Positions 1 through 12,100 of a DNA stretch of 64,000 nt are shown here, one piece after another (positions within the stretch are counted from its first letter, which is position 1; the number at the start of each line of letters is the position of its first letter). The DNA is taken from the NCBI RefSeq assembly GCF_040939455.1, contig NC_134119.1:73641638-73705637 (forward strand), read 5' to 3'. Position numbers and translations under genes: made by a program. The notes under the pieces were generated by a model, which saw only the letters and a program-made list of their open reading frames with translations, was not told the DNA's origin and did no database searches. Source of the stretch: Microcebus murinus (Eukaryota; Chordata; Mammalia; Primates; Cheirogaleidae).

Positions 1-1180
1 ACGGGAGACGGGCAGGCAGGGCGCAGTGCGGATCTGACTGTGTCCACTCACCCACGGGAGACTGGCAGGCAAGGCACAGTGCGGATCTGGCTGTGTCCAC
101 TCACCCAAGGGAGACGGGCAGGCAGGGCGCAGTGCGGATCTGGCTGTGTCCACTCACCCATGGGAGACGGGCAGAGACGGTGCTGTGTGGATCTGGCTAT
201 GTCCACTGACCCACGGCAGACTGGCAGGCAGGGCGCAGTGCGGATCTGGCTGTGTCCACTCACACACCGCAGACGGTCAGGCAGGGCGCAGTGCGGATCT
301 GGATGTGTCCACTCACCCACTGCACACGGAAGGTCAGGGCGCTTGTGGGTCTGGCTGTGTCCACACACCCGGGGTAGACGGGCAGTGAGGGTGCAGTGTG
401 GATCTGTCTGTGTCCACTCACCCACCGGGGACGGGCAGTGAGGGCTCAGTGTGGATCTTGCTGTGTCCACTCACTCACGGGAGACGGGCAGTGAGGACTC
501 AGTGTGGATCTGGCTGTGTCCACTCACTCACGGGAGACGGGCAGTGAGTGCACAGTGTGGATCTGGCTGTGTCCACTCATTCACGGGTGAGGGGCAGGCA
601 GGGAACAGTTTGGATTTGGTTGTGTCCACATTCCCACGGGAGACCGGCAGTGAGTGCGCAGTGTGGATCTGGCTATGTCCACTCACCCACGGGAGATGGC
701 CAGGCAAGGCACAGTGTGGATCTGGCTGTGTCCACTCACCCAAAGGAGACGGATATAGAGAATGCTGTGTGGATCTGGCTATGTCCACTGACCCACGGCA
801 AACGGGCAGGCAGGGCGCAGTGCGGATCTGGCTGTGTCCACTCACCCACGGCAGACGGTCAGGCAGGGCGCAGTGCGGATCTGGATGTGTCCACTCACCC
901 ACGGGAGACGGGCAGGCAAGGCGCAGTGCAGATCTGGCTGTGTCCACTCACCCACGGCAGACTGGCAGGCAGGGCACAGTGCAGATCTGGCTGTGTCCAC
1001 TCACCCACGGGAGACAAGCAGGCAGGGTGCAGTTTGGATCTGGCTGTGTCCACTCACCCACGGGAGAAGGGCAGGCAAGGCGCAGTGTGGATCTGGCTGT
1101 GTCCACTCACCCACGGGAGACGGGCAGAGAGGGTGCTGTGTGGATCTGGCTATGTCCACTGACCCACGGCAGACGGGCAG
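1..1180. repeat. Minisatellite higher-order block, copy 0
   Basis: This block matches 4714-5890 at a constant offset of 4713 bp with only scattered differences, for example GGCACAG against GGCGCAG near position 80 and GACAAGCAGG against GACAGGCAGG near 1015. It includes the recognisable run of CAGTGAGGGCTCAG-type monomers at about 380-700. The match fails after about 1180, where the order of monomer types changes. The block continues off the left edge of the window. Confidence 0.8.
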
Positions 1181-1640
1181 GCAGGGCGCAGTGCGGATCT
1201 GACTGTGTCCACTCACCCACGGCAGACGGGCAGGCAGGGCGCAGTGCGGATCTGGCTGTGTCCACTCACCCACGGGAGACCGGCAGGCAAGGCGCAGTGC
1301 GGATCTGGCTGTGTCCACTCACCCACGGGAGACAGGCATTCAGGGTGCAGTTTGGATCTGGCTGTGTCCACTCACCCACGGGAGAAGGGCAGGCAAGGCG
1401 CAGTGCGGATCTGGCTGTGTCCACTCACCCACGGGAGACGGGCAGAGAGGGTGCTGTGTGGATCTGGCTATGTCCACTGACCCACGGCAGACGGGCAGGC
1501 TGGGCGCAGTGCGGATCTGACTGTGTCCACTCACCCACGGCAGACGGGCAGGCAGGGCGCAGTGCGGATCTGGCTGTGTCCACTCACCCACGGGAGACCG
1601 GCAGGCAAGGCGCAGTGCGGATCTGGCTGTGTCCACTCAC
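1001..1640. repeat. 318-bp (six-monomer) higher-order duplication
   Basis: The sequence at about 1010-1320 is repeated at about 1330-1640 with an offset of 318 bp, exactly six 53-bp monomers. Both halves contain the same succession of monomer variants, including an AGTTTGGATCTGG monomer followed by a GAGAAGGGCAGGCAAGG monomer and a CAGAGAGGGTGCTG monomer. It is a small, recent duplication within the minisatellite. Confidence 0.7.
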
Positions 1641-2689
1641 CCACGGGAGACGGGCAGGCAGGGTGCACTGCGGATCTGGCTGTGTCCACACACCCACGGG
1701 AGACGGGCAGGCAGGGCGCAATGCGGATCTGGCTGTGACCTCTCACACACGGGAGAAGTGCAGGCAGGGCGCAGTGCGGATCTGTCTGTGTCCACTGACC
1801 CACGGGAGGCGGGCAGGCAAGGCGCAGTGCGGATCTGGCTGTGTACACTCACCCACGGGAGACGGGCAGGCAGGACGCAGTGCGGATCTCGCTGTGTCCA
1901 CTCACCCACGGCAGACGGTCAGGCAGGGCGGAGTGCGGATCTGGCTGTGTCCACTCACCTAGGGGAGACGGGCAGGCAGGGCGCAGTGCGGATCTGGCTG
2001 TGTCCACTCACCCACGGGAGACGGGCAGAGAGGGTGCTGTGTGGATCTGGCTATGTCCACTGACCCACGGCAGACAGGCAGGCAGGGCGCAGTGTGGATC
2101 TGGCTGTGTCCACTCACCCACGAGAGACGGGCAGGCAGGGCGCAGTGCGGATCTGGCTGTGTCCACTCACCCAAGGCAGACGGGCAGGCAGGGCGCAGTG
2201 CGGATCTGGCTGTGTCCACTCACACACGGAAGACAGGCAGGCAGGCGCAGTGCGGATCTGGCTGTGTCCACTCACCCACGGGGGACGGGCAGGCAGGGCG
2301 CAGTGCGGATCTGGCTGTGTCCACTCACCCATGGGAGATGGGCAGGCAGGATGCAGTGCGGATCTGGCTGTGTCCACTCTCCCAGGGGAGACGGGCAGGC
2401 AAGACGCAGTGTGGATCTGGCTGTGTCCACTCACCCATGGGAGAAGGGCAGAGAGGGTGCTGTGTGGATCTGGCTATGTCCACTGACCCACGGCAGATGG
2501 GCAGGCAGGGCGCAGTGCGGATCTGGCTGTGTCCACTCACCCACGGGAGACTTGCAGGCAAGTTGCAGTGTGGATCTGGCTGTGTCCACTCACCCACGGG
2601 AGACGGGAAGAGACGTTGCTGTGTGGATCTGGCTATGTCCACTGACCCACGGCAGACGGGCAGGCAGGGCGCAGTACGGATCTGGCTGT

Positions 2690-4372
2690 GTCCACTCACC
2701 CACGGCAGGGGGTCAGGCAGCGCACAGTGCGGATCTGGCTGTGTCCAATCACCCACGGGAGACGGGCAGGCAGGGCGCAGTGCGGATCTGGCTGTGTCCA
2801 CTCACCCACGGGAGAAGGGCAGGCAGGGCGCAGTGTGGATCTCGCTGTGTCCACTCACCCACGGGAGACGGGCAGGCAGGGCGCAGTGTCGATCTGCCTG
2901 TGTCCACTCACCCACGGGAGACCGGCAGGCAGGGCGCAGTGCGGATCTGGCTGTGTCCTCTCACCGACAGCAGACGGGCAGGCAGGGCGCAGTGCGGATC
3001 TGGCTTTGTCCACTCACCCACGGGAGGCGGTCAGGCAAGGCGCAGTGTGGATCTGGCTGTGTCCACTCACCCACGGGAGACGGGCAGAGAGGGTGCTGTT
3101 TGGATCTTTCTATGTCCACTGACTCACGGCAGACGGGCAGGCAGGGCACAGTGCGGATCTGCTGTGTCCCATCACCCATAGCACACGGGCAGGCAGGGCG
3201 CATTTCGGATCTGGCTGTGTCCACACACCCACGGCAGACGGGCAGGCAGGGCGCAGTGTGAATCTGGCTGTGTACACTCACCCACGGCAGACGGGAAGGC
3301 AGGGCGCAGTGCGGATCTGGCAGTGTCCACTCACCCACGGGAGACGGGCAGGCAAGGCGCAGTGCGGATCTAGCTGTGTCTACTCATCCACGGGAGACGG
3401 GCAGGCAAGGCGGAGTGTGGATCTGGCTGTGTCCACTCACCCACGGGAGACGGGCAGAGAGGGTGCTGTGTGGATCTGGCTATGTCCACTGACACACGGC
3501 TTACGGGCAGGCAGGGCGCAGTGCGGATCTGGCCATGTCTACTTACCCACGGCAGATGGTCAGGCAGGGCGCTGTGCAGATCTGGCTGTGTCCTTACACC
3601 CACGGGAGACGGACAGGCAAGGCGCAGTGTGGATATGGCTGTGTCCACTCAGCCATGGGAGACGTTCAGAGAGGGTGCTATGTGGATCTGGCTATGTCCA
3701 CTGACACATGACAGACGGTCAGGCAGGGCGCCGTGCGGATCTGACTGTGTCCACTCACCCACGGGAGACGGGCAGGCAGGGCGCAGTGCGGATCTGGCTG
3801 TGTCCACTCACCCACGGGAGACGGGCAGACTGGGCACAGTGCGGATCTGGCTGTGTCCACTCACCCACGGGAGAAGGGCAGGCAGGGCGCAGTGTGGATC
3901 TGGCTGTGTCCACTCACCCACGGGAGACGGGCAGGCAGGGCGCAGTGTGGATCTGCCTGTGTCCACTCACCCACGGGAGACCGGCAGGCAGGGCGCAGTG
4001 CGGATCTGGCTGTGTCCACTCACCGACGGCAGACGGGCAGGCAGGGCGCAGTGCGGATCTGGCAGTGTCCACTCACCCACGGCAGACGGGCAGGCAGGGC
4101 GCAGTGCGGATCTGGCTGTGTCCACTCACCCACGGGAGGCGGTCAGGCAAGGCGCAGTGTGGATCTGGCTGTGTCCACTCACCCACGGGAGACGGGCAGA
4201 GAGGGTGCTGTTTGGATCTTTCTATGTCCACTGACTCACGGCAGACGGGCAGGCAGGGCGCAGTGCGGATCTGCTGTGTCCAATCACCCATGGTAGACGG
4301 GCAGGCAGGGCGCAGTTCGGATCTGGCTGTGTCCACTCACCCACGGCAGATGGGCAGGCAGGGCGCAGTGTG
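2690..4372. repeat. Local duplication of about 1.06-1.11 kb in the minisatellite
   Basis: Monomer order at about 2690-3260 recurs at about 3750-4372. The offset is about 1059 bp in the left part and 1112 bp in the right part, so one monomer was gained or lost between the copies. The distinctive TGCTGTTTGGATCTTTCTATG monomer near 3090-3115 and its copy near 4205-4230 mark the two halves. Confidence 0.65.
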
Positions 4373-4803
4373 AATCTGGCTGTGTACACTCACCCACGGC
4401 ATACGGGCAGAGAGTGTTCTGTGTGCATCTGGCTATGTCCACTGACCCACGGCAGACGGGCAGGCAGGGCGCTGTGCGGATCTGGCTGTGTCCACTCACC
4501 CACGGCAGACGGTCAGGCACGGCGCAGTGCGGATCTGGCTGTGTCCACTCACCCACGGGAGACGGGCAGGCACGGCGCAGTGCGGATCTGGCTGTGTCCA
4601 CTCACCCACGGGAGACGGGCAGGCAAGGCGCAGTGCGGATCTGGCTGTGTCCACTCACCCACGGGAGACGGGCAGACAGGGCGCAGTGCGGATCTGGCTG
4701 TGTCCAATCACCCACGGGAGACGGGCAGGCAGGGCGCAGTGCGGATCTGACTGTGTCCACTCACCCACGGGAGACTGGCAGGCAAGGCGCAGTGCGGATC
4801 TGG

Positions 4804-7800
4804 CTGTGTCCACTCACCCAAGGGAGACGGGCAGGCAGGGCGCAGTGCGGATCTGGCTGTGTCCACTCACCCATGGGAGACGGGCAGAGACGGTGCTGTG
4901 TGGATCTGGCTATGTCCACTGACCCACGGCAGACGGGCAGGCAGGGCGCAGTGCGGATCTGGCTGTGTCCACTCACACACCGCAGACGGTCAGGCAGGGC
5001 GCAGTGCGGATCTGGATGTGTCCACTCACCCACTGCACACGGAAGGTCAGGGCGCTTGTGGGTCTGGCTGTGTCCACACACCCGGGGTAGACGGGCAGTG
5101 AGGGTGCAGTGTGGATCTGTCTGTGTCCACTCACCCACCGGGGACGGGCAGTGAGGGCTCAGTGTGGATCTTGCTGTGTCCACTCACTCACGGGAGACGG
5201 GCAGTGAGGACTCAGTGTGGATCTGGCTGTGTCCACTCACTCACGGGAGACGGGCAGTGAGTGCACAGTGTGGATCTGGCTGTGTCCACTCATTCACGGG
5301 TGAGGGGCAGGCAGGGAACAGTTTGGATTTGGTTGTGTCCACATTCCCACGGGAGACCGGCAGTGAGTGCGCAGTGTGGATCTGGCTATGTCCACTCACC
5401 CACGGGAGATGGCCAGGCAAGGCACAGTGTGGATCTGGCTGTGTCCACTCACCCAAAGGAGACGGATATAGAGAATGCTGTGTGGATCTGGCTATGTCCA
5501 CTGACCCACGGCAAACGGGCAGGCAGGGCGCAGTGCGGATCTGGCTGTGTCCACTCACCCACGGCAGACGGTCAGGCAGGGCGCAGTGCGGATCTGGATG
5601 TGTCCACTCACCCACGGGAGACGGGCAGGCAAGGCGCAGTGCAGATCTGGCTGTGTCCACTCACCCACGGCAGACTGGCAGGCAGGGCACAGTGCAGATC
5701 TGGCTGTGTCCACTCACCCACGGGAGACAGGCAGGCAGGGTGCAGTTTGGATCTGGCTGTGTCCACTCACCCACGGGAGAAGGGCAGGCAAGGCGCAGTG
5801 TGGATCTGGCTGTGTCCACTCACCCACGGGAGACGGGCAGAGAGGGTCCTGTGTGGATCTGGCTATGTCCACTGACCCACGGCAGACGGGCATGCAGGGC
5901 GCAGTGCGGATCTGGCTGTGTCCAATCACTCACGGCAGACAGGCAGGCAGGGCGCAGTGCGGATCTGACTGTGTCCACTCATCCACGGGAGACGGGCAGG
6001 CAAGGCGCAGTGCGGATCTGGCTGTGTCCACTCACCCACGGGAGACGGGCAGGCAAGGCGCAGTGTGGATCTAGCTGTGTCCACTCACTAACGGGAGACG
6101 GGCAGAGAGGGTGCTGTGTGGATCTGGCTATGTCCACTGACCCATGGCAGACGGGCAGGCAGGGCGCAGTACGGATCTGGCTGTGTCCACTCACCCACGG
6201 CAGACCGTCAGGCAGGGCGCAGTGTGGATCTGGCGGTGTCCACTCACCCACGGCAGACGGGTAGGCAAGGCGCAGTGTGGATCTGGCTGTGTCCACTCAC
6301 CCACGGGAGACGGGCAGGCAGGGCGCAGTGCGGATCTGACTGTGTCCACTCACCCAAGGGAGACGGGCAGGCAGGGCGCAGTGCGGATCTGGCTGTGTCC
6401 ACTCACCCATGGGAGACGGGCAGAGACGGTGCTGTGTGGATCTGGCTATGTCCACTGACCCACGGCAGACGGGCAGGCAGGGCGCAGTGCGGATCTGGCT
6501 GTGTCCACTCACACACCGCAGACGGTCAGGCAGGGCGCAGTGCGGATCTGGATGTGTCCACTCACCCACTGCACACGGAAGGTCAGGGCGCTTGTGGGTC
6601 TGGCTGTGTCCACACACCCGGGGTAGACGGGCAGTGAGGGTGCAGTGTGGATCTGTCTGTGTCCACTCACCCACCGGGGACGGGCAGTGAGGGCTCAGTG
6701 TGGATCTTGCTGTGTCCACTCACTCACGGGAGACGGGCAGTGAGGACTCAGTGTGGATCTGGCTGTGTCCACTCACTCACGGGAGACGGGCAGTGAGTGC
6801 ACAGTGTGGATCTGGCTGTGTCCACTCATTCACGGGTGAGGGGCAGGCAGGGAACAGTTTGGATTTGGTTGTGTCCACATTCCCACGGGAGACCGGCAGT
6901 GAGTGCGCAGTGTGGATCTGGCTATGTCCACTCACCCACGGGAGATGGCCAGGCAAGGCACAGTGTGGATCTGGCTGTGTCCACTCACCCAAAGGAGACG
7001 GATATAGAGAATGCTGTGTGGATCTGGCTATGTCCACTGACCCACGGCAAACGGGCAGGCAGGGCGCAGTGCGGATCTGGCTGTGTCCACTCACCCACGG
7101 CAGACGGTCAGGCAGGGCGCAGTGCGGATCTGGATGTGTCCACTCACCCACGGGAGACGGGCAGGCAAGGCGCAGTGCAGATCTGGCTGTGTCCACTCAC
7201 CCACGGCAGACTGGCAGGCAGGGCACAGTGCAGATCTGGCTGTGTCCACTCACCCACGGGAGACAGGCAGGCAGGGTGCAGTTTGGATCTGGCTGTGTCC
7301 ACTCACCCACGGGAGAAGGGCAGGCAAGGCGCAGTGTGGATCTGGCTGTGTCCACTCACCCACGGGAGACGGGCAGAGAGGGTCCTGTGTGGATCTGGCT
7401 ATGTCCACTGACCCACGGCAGACGGGCATGCAGGGCGCAGTGCGGATCTGGCTGTGTCCAATCACTCACGGCAGACAGGCAGGCAGGGCGCAGTGCGGAT
7501 CTGACTGTGTCCACTCATCCACGGGAGACGGGCAGGCAAGGCGCAGTGCGGATCTGGCTGTGTCCACTCACCCACGGGAGACGGGCAGGCAAGGCGCAGT
7601 GTGGATCTAGCTGTGTCCACTCACTAACGGGAGACGGGCAGAGAGGGTGCTGTGTGGATCTGGCTATGTCCACTGACCCATGGCAGACGGGCAGGCAGGG
7701 CGCAGTACGGATCTGGCTGTGTCCACTCACCCACGGCAGACCGTCAGGCAGGGCGCAGTGTGGATCTGGCGGTGTCCACTCACCCACGGCAGACGGGTAG

Positions 7801-7848
7801 GCAAGGCGCAGTGTGGATCTGGCTGTGTCCACTCACCCACGGGAGACG
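4804..7848. repeat. Tandem 1536-bp higher-order repeat, two copies
   Basis: About 4804-6312 is repeated at about 6340-7848 at a constant offset of 1536 bp. I saw essentially no differences when reading the copies side by side. The unit is about 29 monomers (29 x 53 = 1537), so it carries a net 1-bp deficit. The copies diverge at their right ends: the first continues with CAGGCAGGGCGCAG where the second continues with CAGAGAGGGTGCTG. Their left edges differ by one monomer. Confidence 0.85.
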
Positions 7849-8559
7849 GGCAGAGAGGGTGCTGTGTGGATCTGGCTATGTCCACTGACCCACGGGAGAC
7901 GGGCTGGCAGGGCGCAGTGCGGATCTGGCTGTGTCCACTCACCCACGGCAGACGGCCAGGCAAGGCGCAGTGTGGATCTGGCTGTGTCCACTCACCCACG
8001 GGAGACGGGCAGGCAGGGCGCAGTGCGGATCTGGCTGTGTCCACTCACCCACGGCAGACGGTCAGGCAGGGCGCAGTGCGGATCTGGATGTGTCCACTCA
8101 CCCACGGGAGACGGGCAGGCAAGGCGCAGTGTGAATCTGGCAGTGTCCATTCACCCACGGCAGACGGGCAGGCAGGGTGCAGTGCGGATCTGGCTGTGTC
8201 CACTCACCCACGGGAGACGGCAGAGAGGGTGCTGTGTGGATCTGGCTTTGTCCACTGATCCACGGCAGACGGGAAGGCAGGGCGCAGTGCGGATCTGGCT
8301 GTGTCCACTCACCCACGGCAGACGGGCAGGCAGGGCGCAGTGCAGATCTGGCTGTGTCCACTCACCCACGGGAGACCGGCAGGCAAGGCACAGTGTGGAT
8401 CTAGCTGTGTCCACTCACCCATGGGATACGGGCAGAGAGGGTGCTGTGTGGATCTGGCTATGTCCACTGACCCACGGCAAACGGGCAGGCAGTGCGCAGT
8501 GCGGATCTGGCTGTGTCCACTCACCCACGGCAGACGGACAGTCAGGGCGCAGTGTGGAT

Positions 8560-9150
8560 CTGGCTGTGTCCACACACCCGGGGTAGACGGGCAGTGAGGG
8601 TGCAGTGTGGATCTGTCTGTGTCCACTCACCCACCGGGGACGGGCAGTGAGGGCTCAGTTGGATCTGGCTGTGTCCACTCACTCACGGGAGACGAGCAGT
8701 GAGAGCTCAGTGTGGATCTGGCTGTGTCCACTCACTCACGGGAGACGGGCAGTGAGGGCTCAGTGTGGATCTGGCTGTGTCCACTCACTCACGGGAGACG
8801 GGCAGTGAGTGCACAGTGTGGATCTGGCTGTGTCCACTCATCCACGGGTGAGGGGCAGGCAGGGAACAGTTTGGATTTGGCTGTGTCCACATTCCCACGG
8901 GAGACCGGCAGTGAGTTCGCAGTGTGGATCTGGCTATGTCCACTCACCCACGGGAGATGTCCAGGCAAGGCACAGTGTGGATCTGGCTGTGTCCACTCAC
9001 CCAAAGGAGACGGATACAGAGAATGCTGTGTGGATCTGGCTATGTCCACTGACCCACGGCAAACGGGCAGGCAGGGCGCAGTGCGGATCTGGCTGTGTCC
9101 ACTCACCCACAGCAGACGGTCAGTCAGGGCGCAGTGCGGATCTGGCTGTG
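8560..9150. repeat. Older copy of the higher-order block
   Basis: The run of CAGTGAGGGCTCAG, CAGTGAGTGCACAG and GGATACAGAGAATGCTG monomers appears here for the fourth time, after about 360-790, 5090-5500 and 6640-7030. It lies about 2012 bp right of the third occurrence. It is less similar to the others than they are to each other, for example GGATACAG against GGATATAG and an additional GAGAGCTCAG monomer. It looks like an earlier duplicate of the same block. Confidence 0.7.
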
Positions 9151-9159
9151 ACCACTCAC

Positions 9160-12100
9160 CCACGGGAGATGGGCAGGCAAGGCGCAGTATAGATGTGGCT
9201 GTGCCCACTCACACACGGGAGACGGGCAGGAAGGGCGTAGTGTGGATGTGGCTGTGTCCATTCACACATCTGTGACGGGCAGGCAGGGCTCAGTTTGGAA
9301 CTGGCAGTGTCCACAACCACCACCAGAGACGGGCAGGCAGGACTCTGTGTGGATGTGCCTGTCTTCACTCAGCCACGGAAGATGGGCAGGCAGGGCGCAG
9401 TGTGGAAATGGCAGTGTCTACTCACCCACGGGAGATGGGCAGGCAGGGCGCTGAGTGGATCTGGCTGTTTCCACACACCCATGGGATACGGTCAGGCAGG
9501 GCGCAGTGTGGAACTAGCTGTGTCCACACACGCACTGGAGACGGGCAGGCAGGGCACTGTGTGCAACTGGCTGTGACCACACACCCACAGTAGATGGGCA
9601 GGCAGGGCGCAGTGTAGATCTGGCTGTGTCCACTCACTCACTGGAGACGGGCAGGCTGGGTGCCATGTGCATCTGACTGTGTCCACACACCCATGGGAGA
9701 CGGGCAGGCTGGGCGTCGTGTGGATCCGGCTGTGTGCACAGACCCATGTGAGATTGCCAGGCAGGGTTCTGTGTGGGACTCGCTGTGTCCACACACCCAC
9801 GGGAGACGGTCATGCAGAGTGCAGTGTGGTTCTGGCCGTGTCCACATACCCATGGGAGACGGGCAGGCAGGGTGCTGTGTGTATCTGGCTGTGTCCACTC
9901 ACCCATGGGAGACGGGCAGGCAGGGTGCAGTGTGGATCTTGCTGTGTCCACTCACCCACGGGAGACGGGCAGGCAGGGCGCTGCGTGTATCTGGCTGTGT
10001 CCACACACCCATGGGAGACGTGCAGGCTGGGTGCCGTGTGGATCTGGTTGTGTCGACACACTCATGAGAGACGGGCAGGCAGGGCACTGTGAGGATCTGG
10101 CTATGTCCACTACCCCACGGGAGAGGGGCAGGCAGGTCGCAGCACTGTGTGGATCTGGCTGTGTCTACTCACCCACGGGAGACGGGCAGGCAGGGCGCTG
10201 TATGGATCTGCTTGTGTCTACTCACCCACGGGGGACGGGCAGGCAGGGCGCAGTGCGGATCTGGCTGTGTCCACTCAACCACAGGAGACGGGCAGGTAGG
10301 GCACAGTGTGGATCTTGCCGTGTCCACACACTCATGGGAGATGGGCAGGCAGGGCCCAGTGTTGAACTGGCTGGTTCCACTCACCCAGGGTTGTCGGGCA
10401 GACAGGGCGCAGTGTGGAACTGGTGTGTCCACACACCCACGGTAAACGGGAGGCAGGGCGCAGTGTGGATGTGGCTGTGTCCACTCACCCACGGGAGACG
10501 GGCAGGCAGAGCGCAGTGTGGAACTTGCTGTGTCCACACACCCACCGGAGATGGGCAGGTAGGGCGCTGTGTGGAACTGGCTGTGTCCACACACCCATTG
10601 GAGATGGTCAGGCAAGGTGCTTTGTGGATGTGGCTGTGTCCACTCAACAATGGGAGATGGGCAGGCTGGGTGCCGTGTGTATCTGGCTCTGTCCACTCAC
10701 CCACGGGAGATGAGCAGGCAGCACGCAGTGTGGATCCTGCTGTTTCCACTCACCCATGGGAGACAGGCAGGGCGCAGTGTCGATCTGACTGTGTCCACTC
10801 ACACATGGGTGATGGGCAGGCAGAGCTCTGTGTGGATCTGGCTTTGTCCACACACCCACCGGAGACGGGAAGGCAGGGCGCTGTTTGGATCTGGGTGTGT
10901 CCACTTACCCATGGGATACGGTCAGGCAGGGCTCTGTGTGGAACTGGCTGTGTCCACTCACCCACAGGAGACAGGGAGGCAGGGCGCAGTGTCGATCTTG
11001 CCGTGTCCACACACCCACGGGAGACGGGGAGGCAGGGCGCAGTGTGGATGTGGCTGTGTCCACTCACCCACGGGAGACGGGAAGGCAGGGCGCAGTGTAG
11101 ATCTGGCTGTTTCCACTGACCCACAGTAGACGGGCAGGCAGGGCGCTGTGTGGATGTGGCTGTGTCCACTCACGCATGGGAGACGGGCAGGCTGGGCGCC
11201 ATGTGGAAGTTGCCGTGTACACACACTCACGGGAGACGGGCAGGGAGGGCGCTATGTGGATCTGGCTCTGTCCACTCACCCACGGCAGACGGGCAGGCAG
11301 GGCGCTGTGTGGAACATGCTGTGTCCACACATCCATGGGAGATGGTCAGAAAGGGTGCTGTGTGGATGTGGCTATGTCCACTCACCCACGGGAGCCGGGC
11401 AGGCAGGGCGCTGTGTGGAACTGGCTGTGTCCACACACCCATGTGAGACGGTCAGCCAGGGTGCTGTGCGGATGTGGCTGTGTCCACTCACCCACGGGAT
11501 TCGGGCAGGCTGGGCGCCGTGTGGATCTGGTTGTGTCGACACAGTCATGGGAGATGGGCAGGCAGGGCGCTGTGTGGATCTGGCTGTGTCCACACACCCA
11601 CCAGAGACGGGCAGGCAGGGCGCTGTGTGGATCTGGCTGTGTCCACTCACCCATGGGAGACGGGCAGGCAGGGCGCTGTGTGGATCTGGCTGTGTCCACA
11701 CACCCACCGGAGACGGGCATGCAGGGCACTGTGTAGATCTGTCTGTGTCCACTCACCCATGGGAGATGGGCAGGCAGGTCGCTGTGTGGATATGGCTGTG
11801 TCCACACACCCACCGGAGACGGGCAGGCAGGGTGCTGTGTGGATCTGGCTGTGTCCACTCACACATGGTTGACGGGCAAGCAGGGCGCAGTGTGGAAATG
11901 GCTGTGTACACACACCCACAAGAGACGGGCAGGCAGGGTGCTGTGTGGATGTGGCTATCTCCACTCACCCACAGGAGACTGGCAGGCAGGGCGCAGTGTG
12001 GAACTGGCTGTGTCCACTCACCCATGGGAGATGGGCAGGCAGGGCGCAGTGTGGAACTGGCTGTGTCTACTCACCCACGGGAGATGGTCAGGCAGGGTGC

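Noticed and set aside
451..3181. Open frames up to about 500 codons in the left region with repeated STHPRETGRQGAV and IWLCPLTHGRRAG peptides
   Set aside because: The 53-bp monomer has few stop codons in any frame, so three monomers give a 53-residue periodic peptide in every frame and also on the other strand. There is no conserved start, splice context or non-repeat domain.
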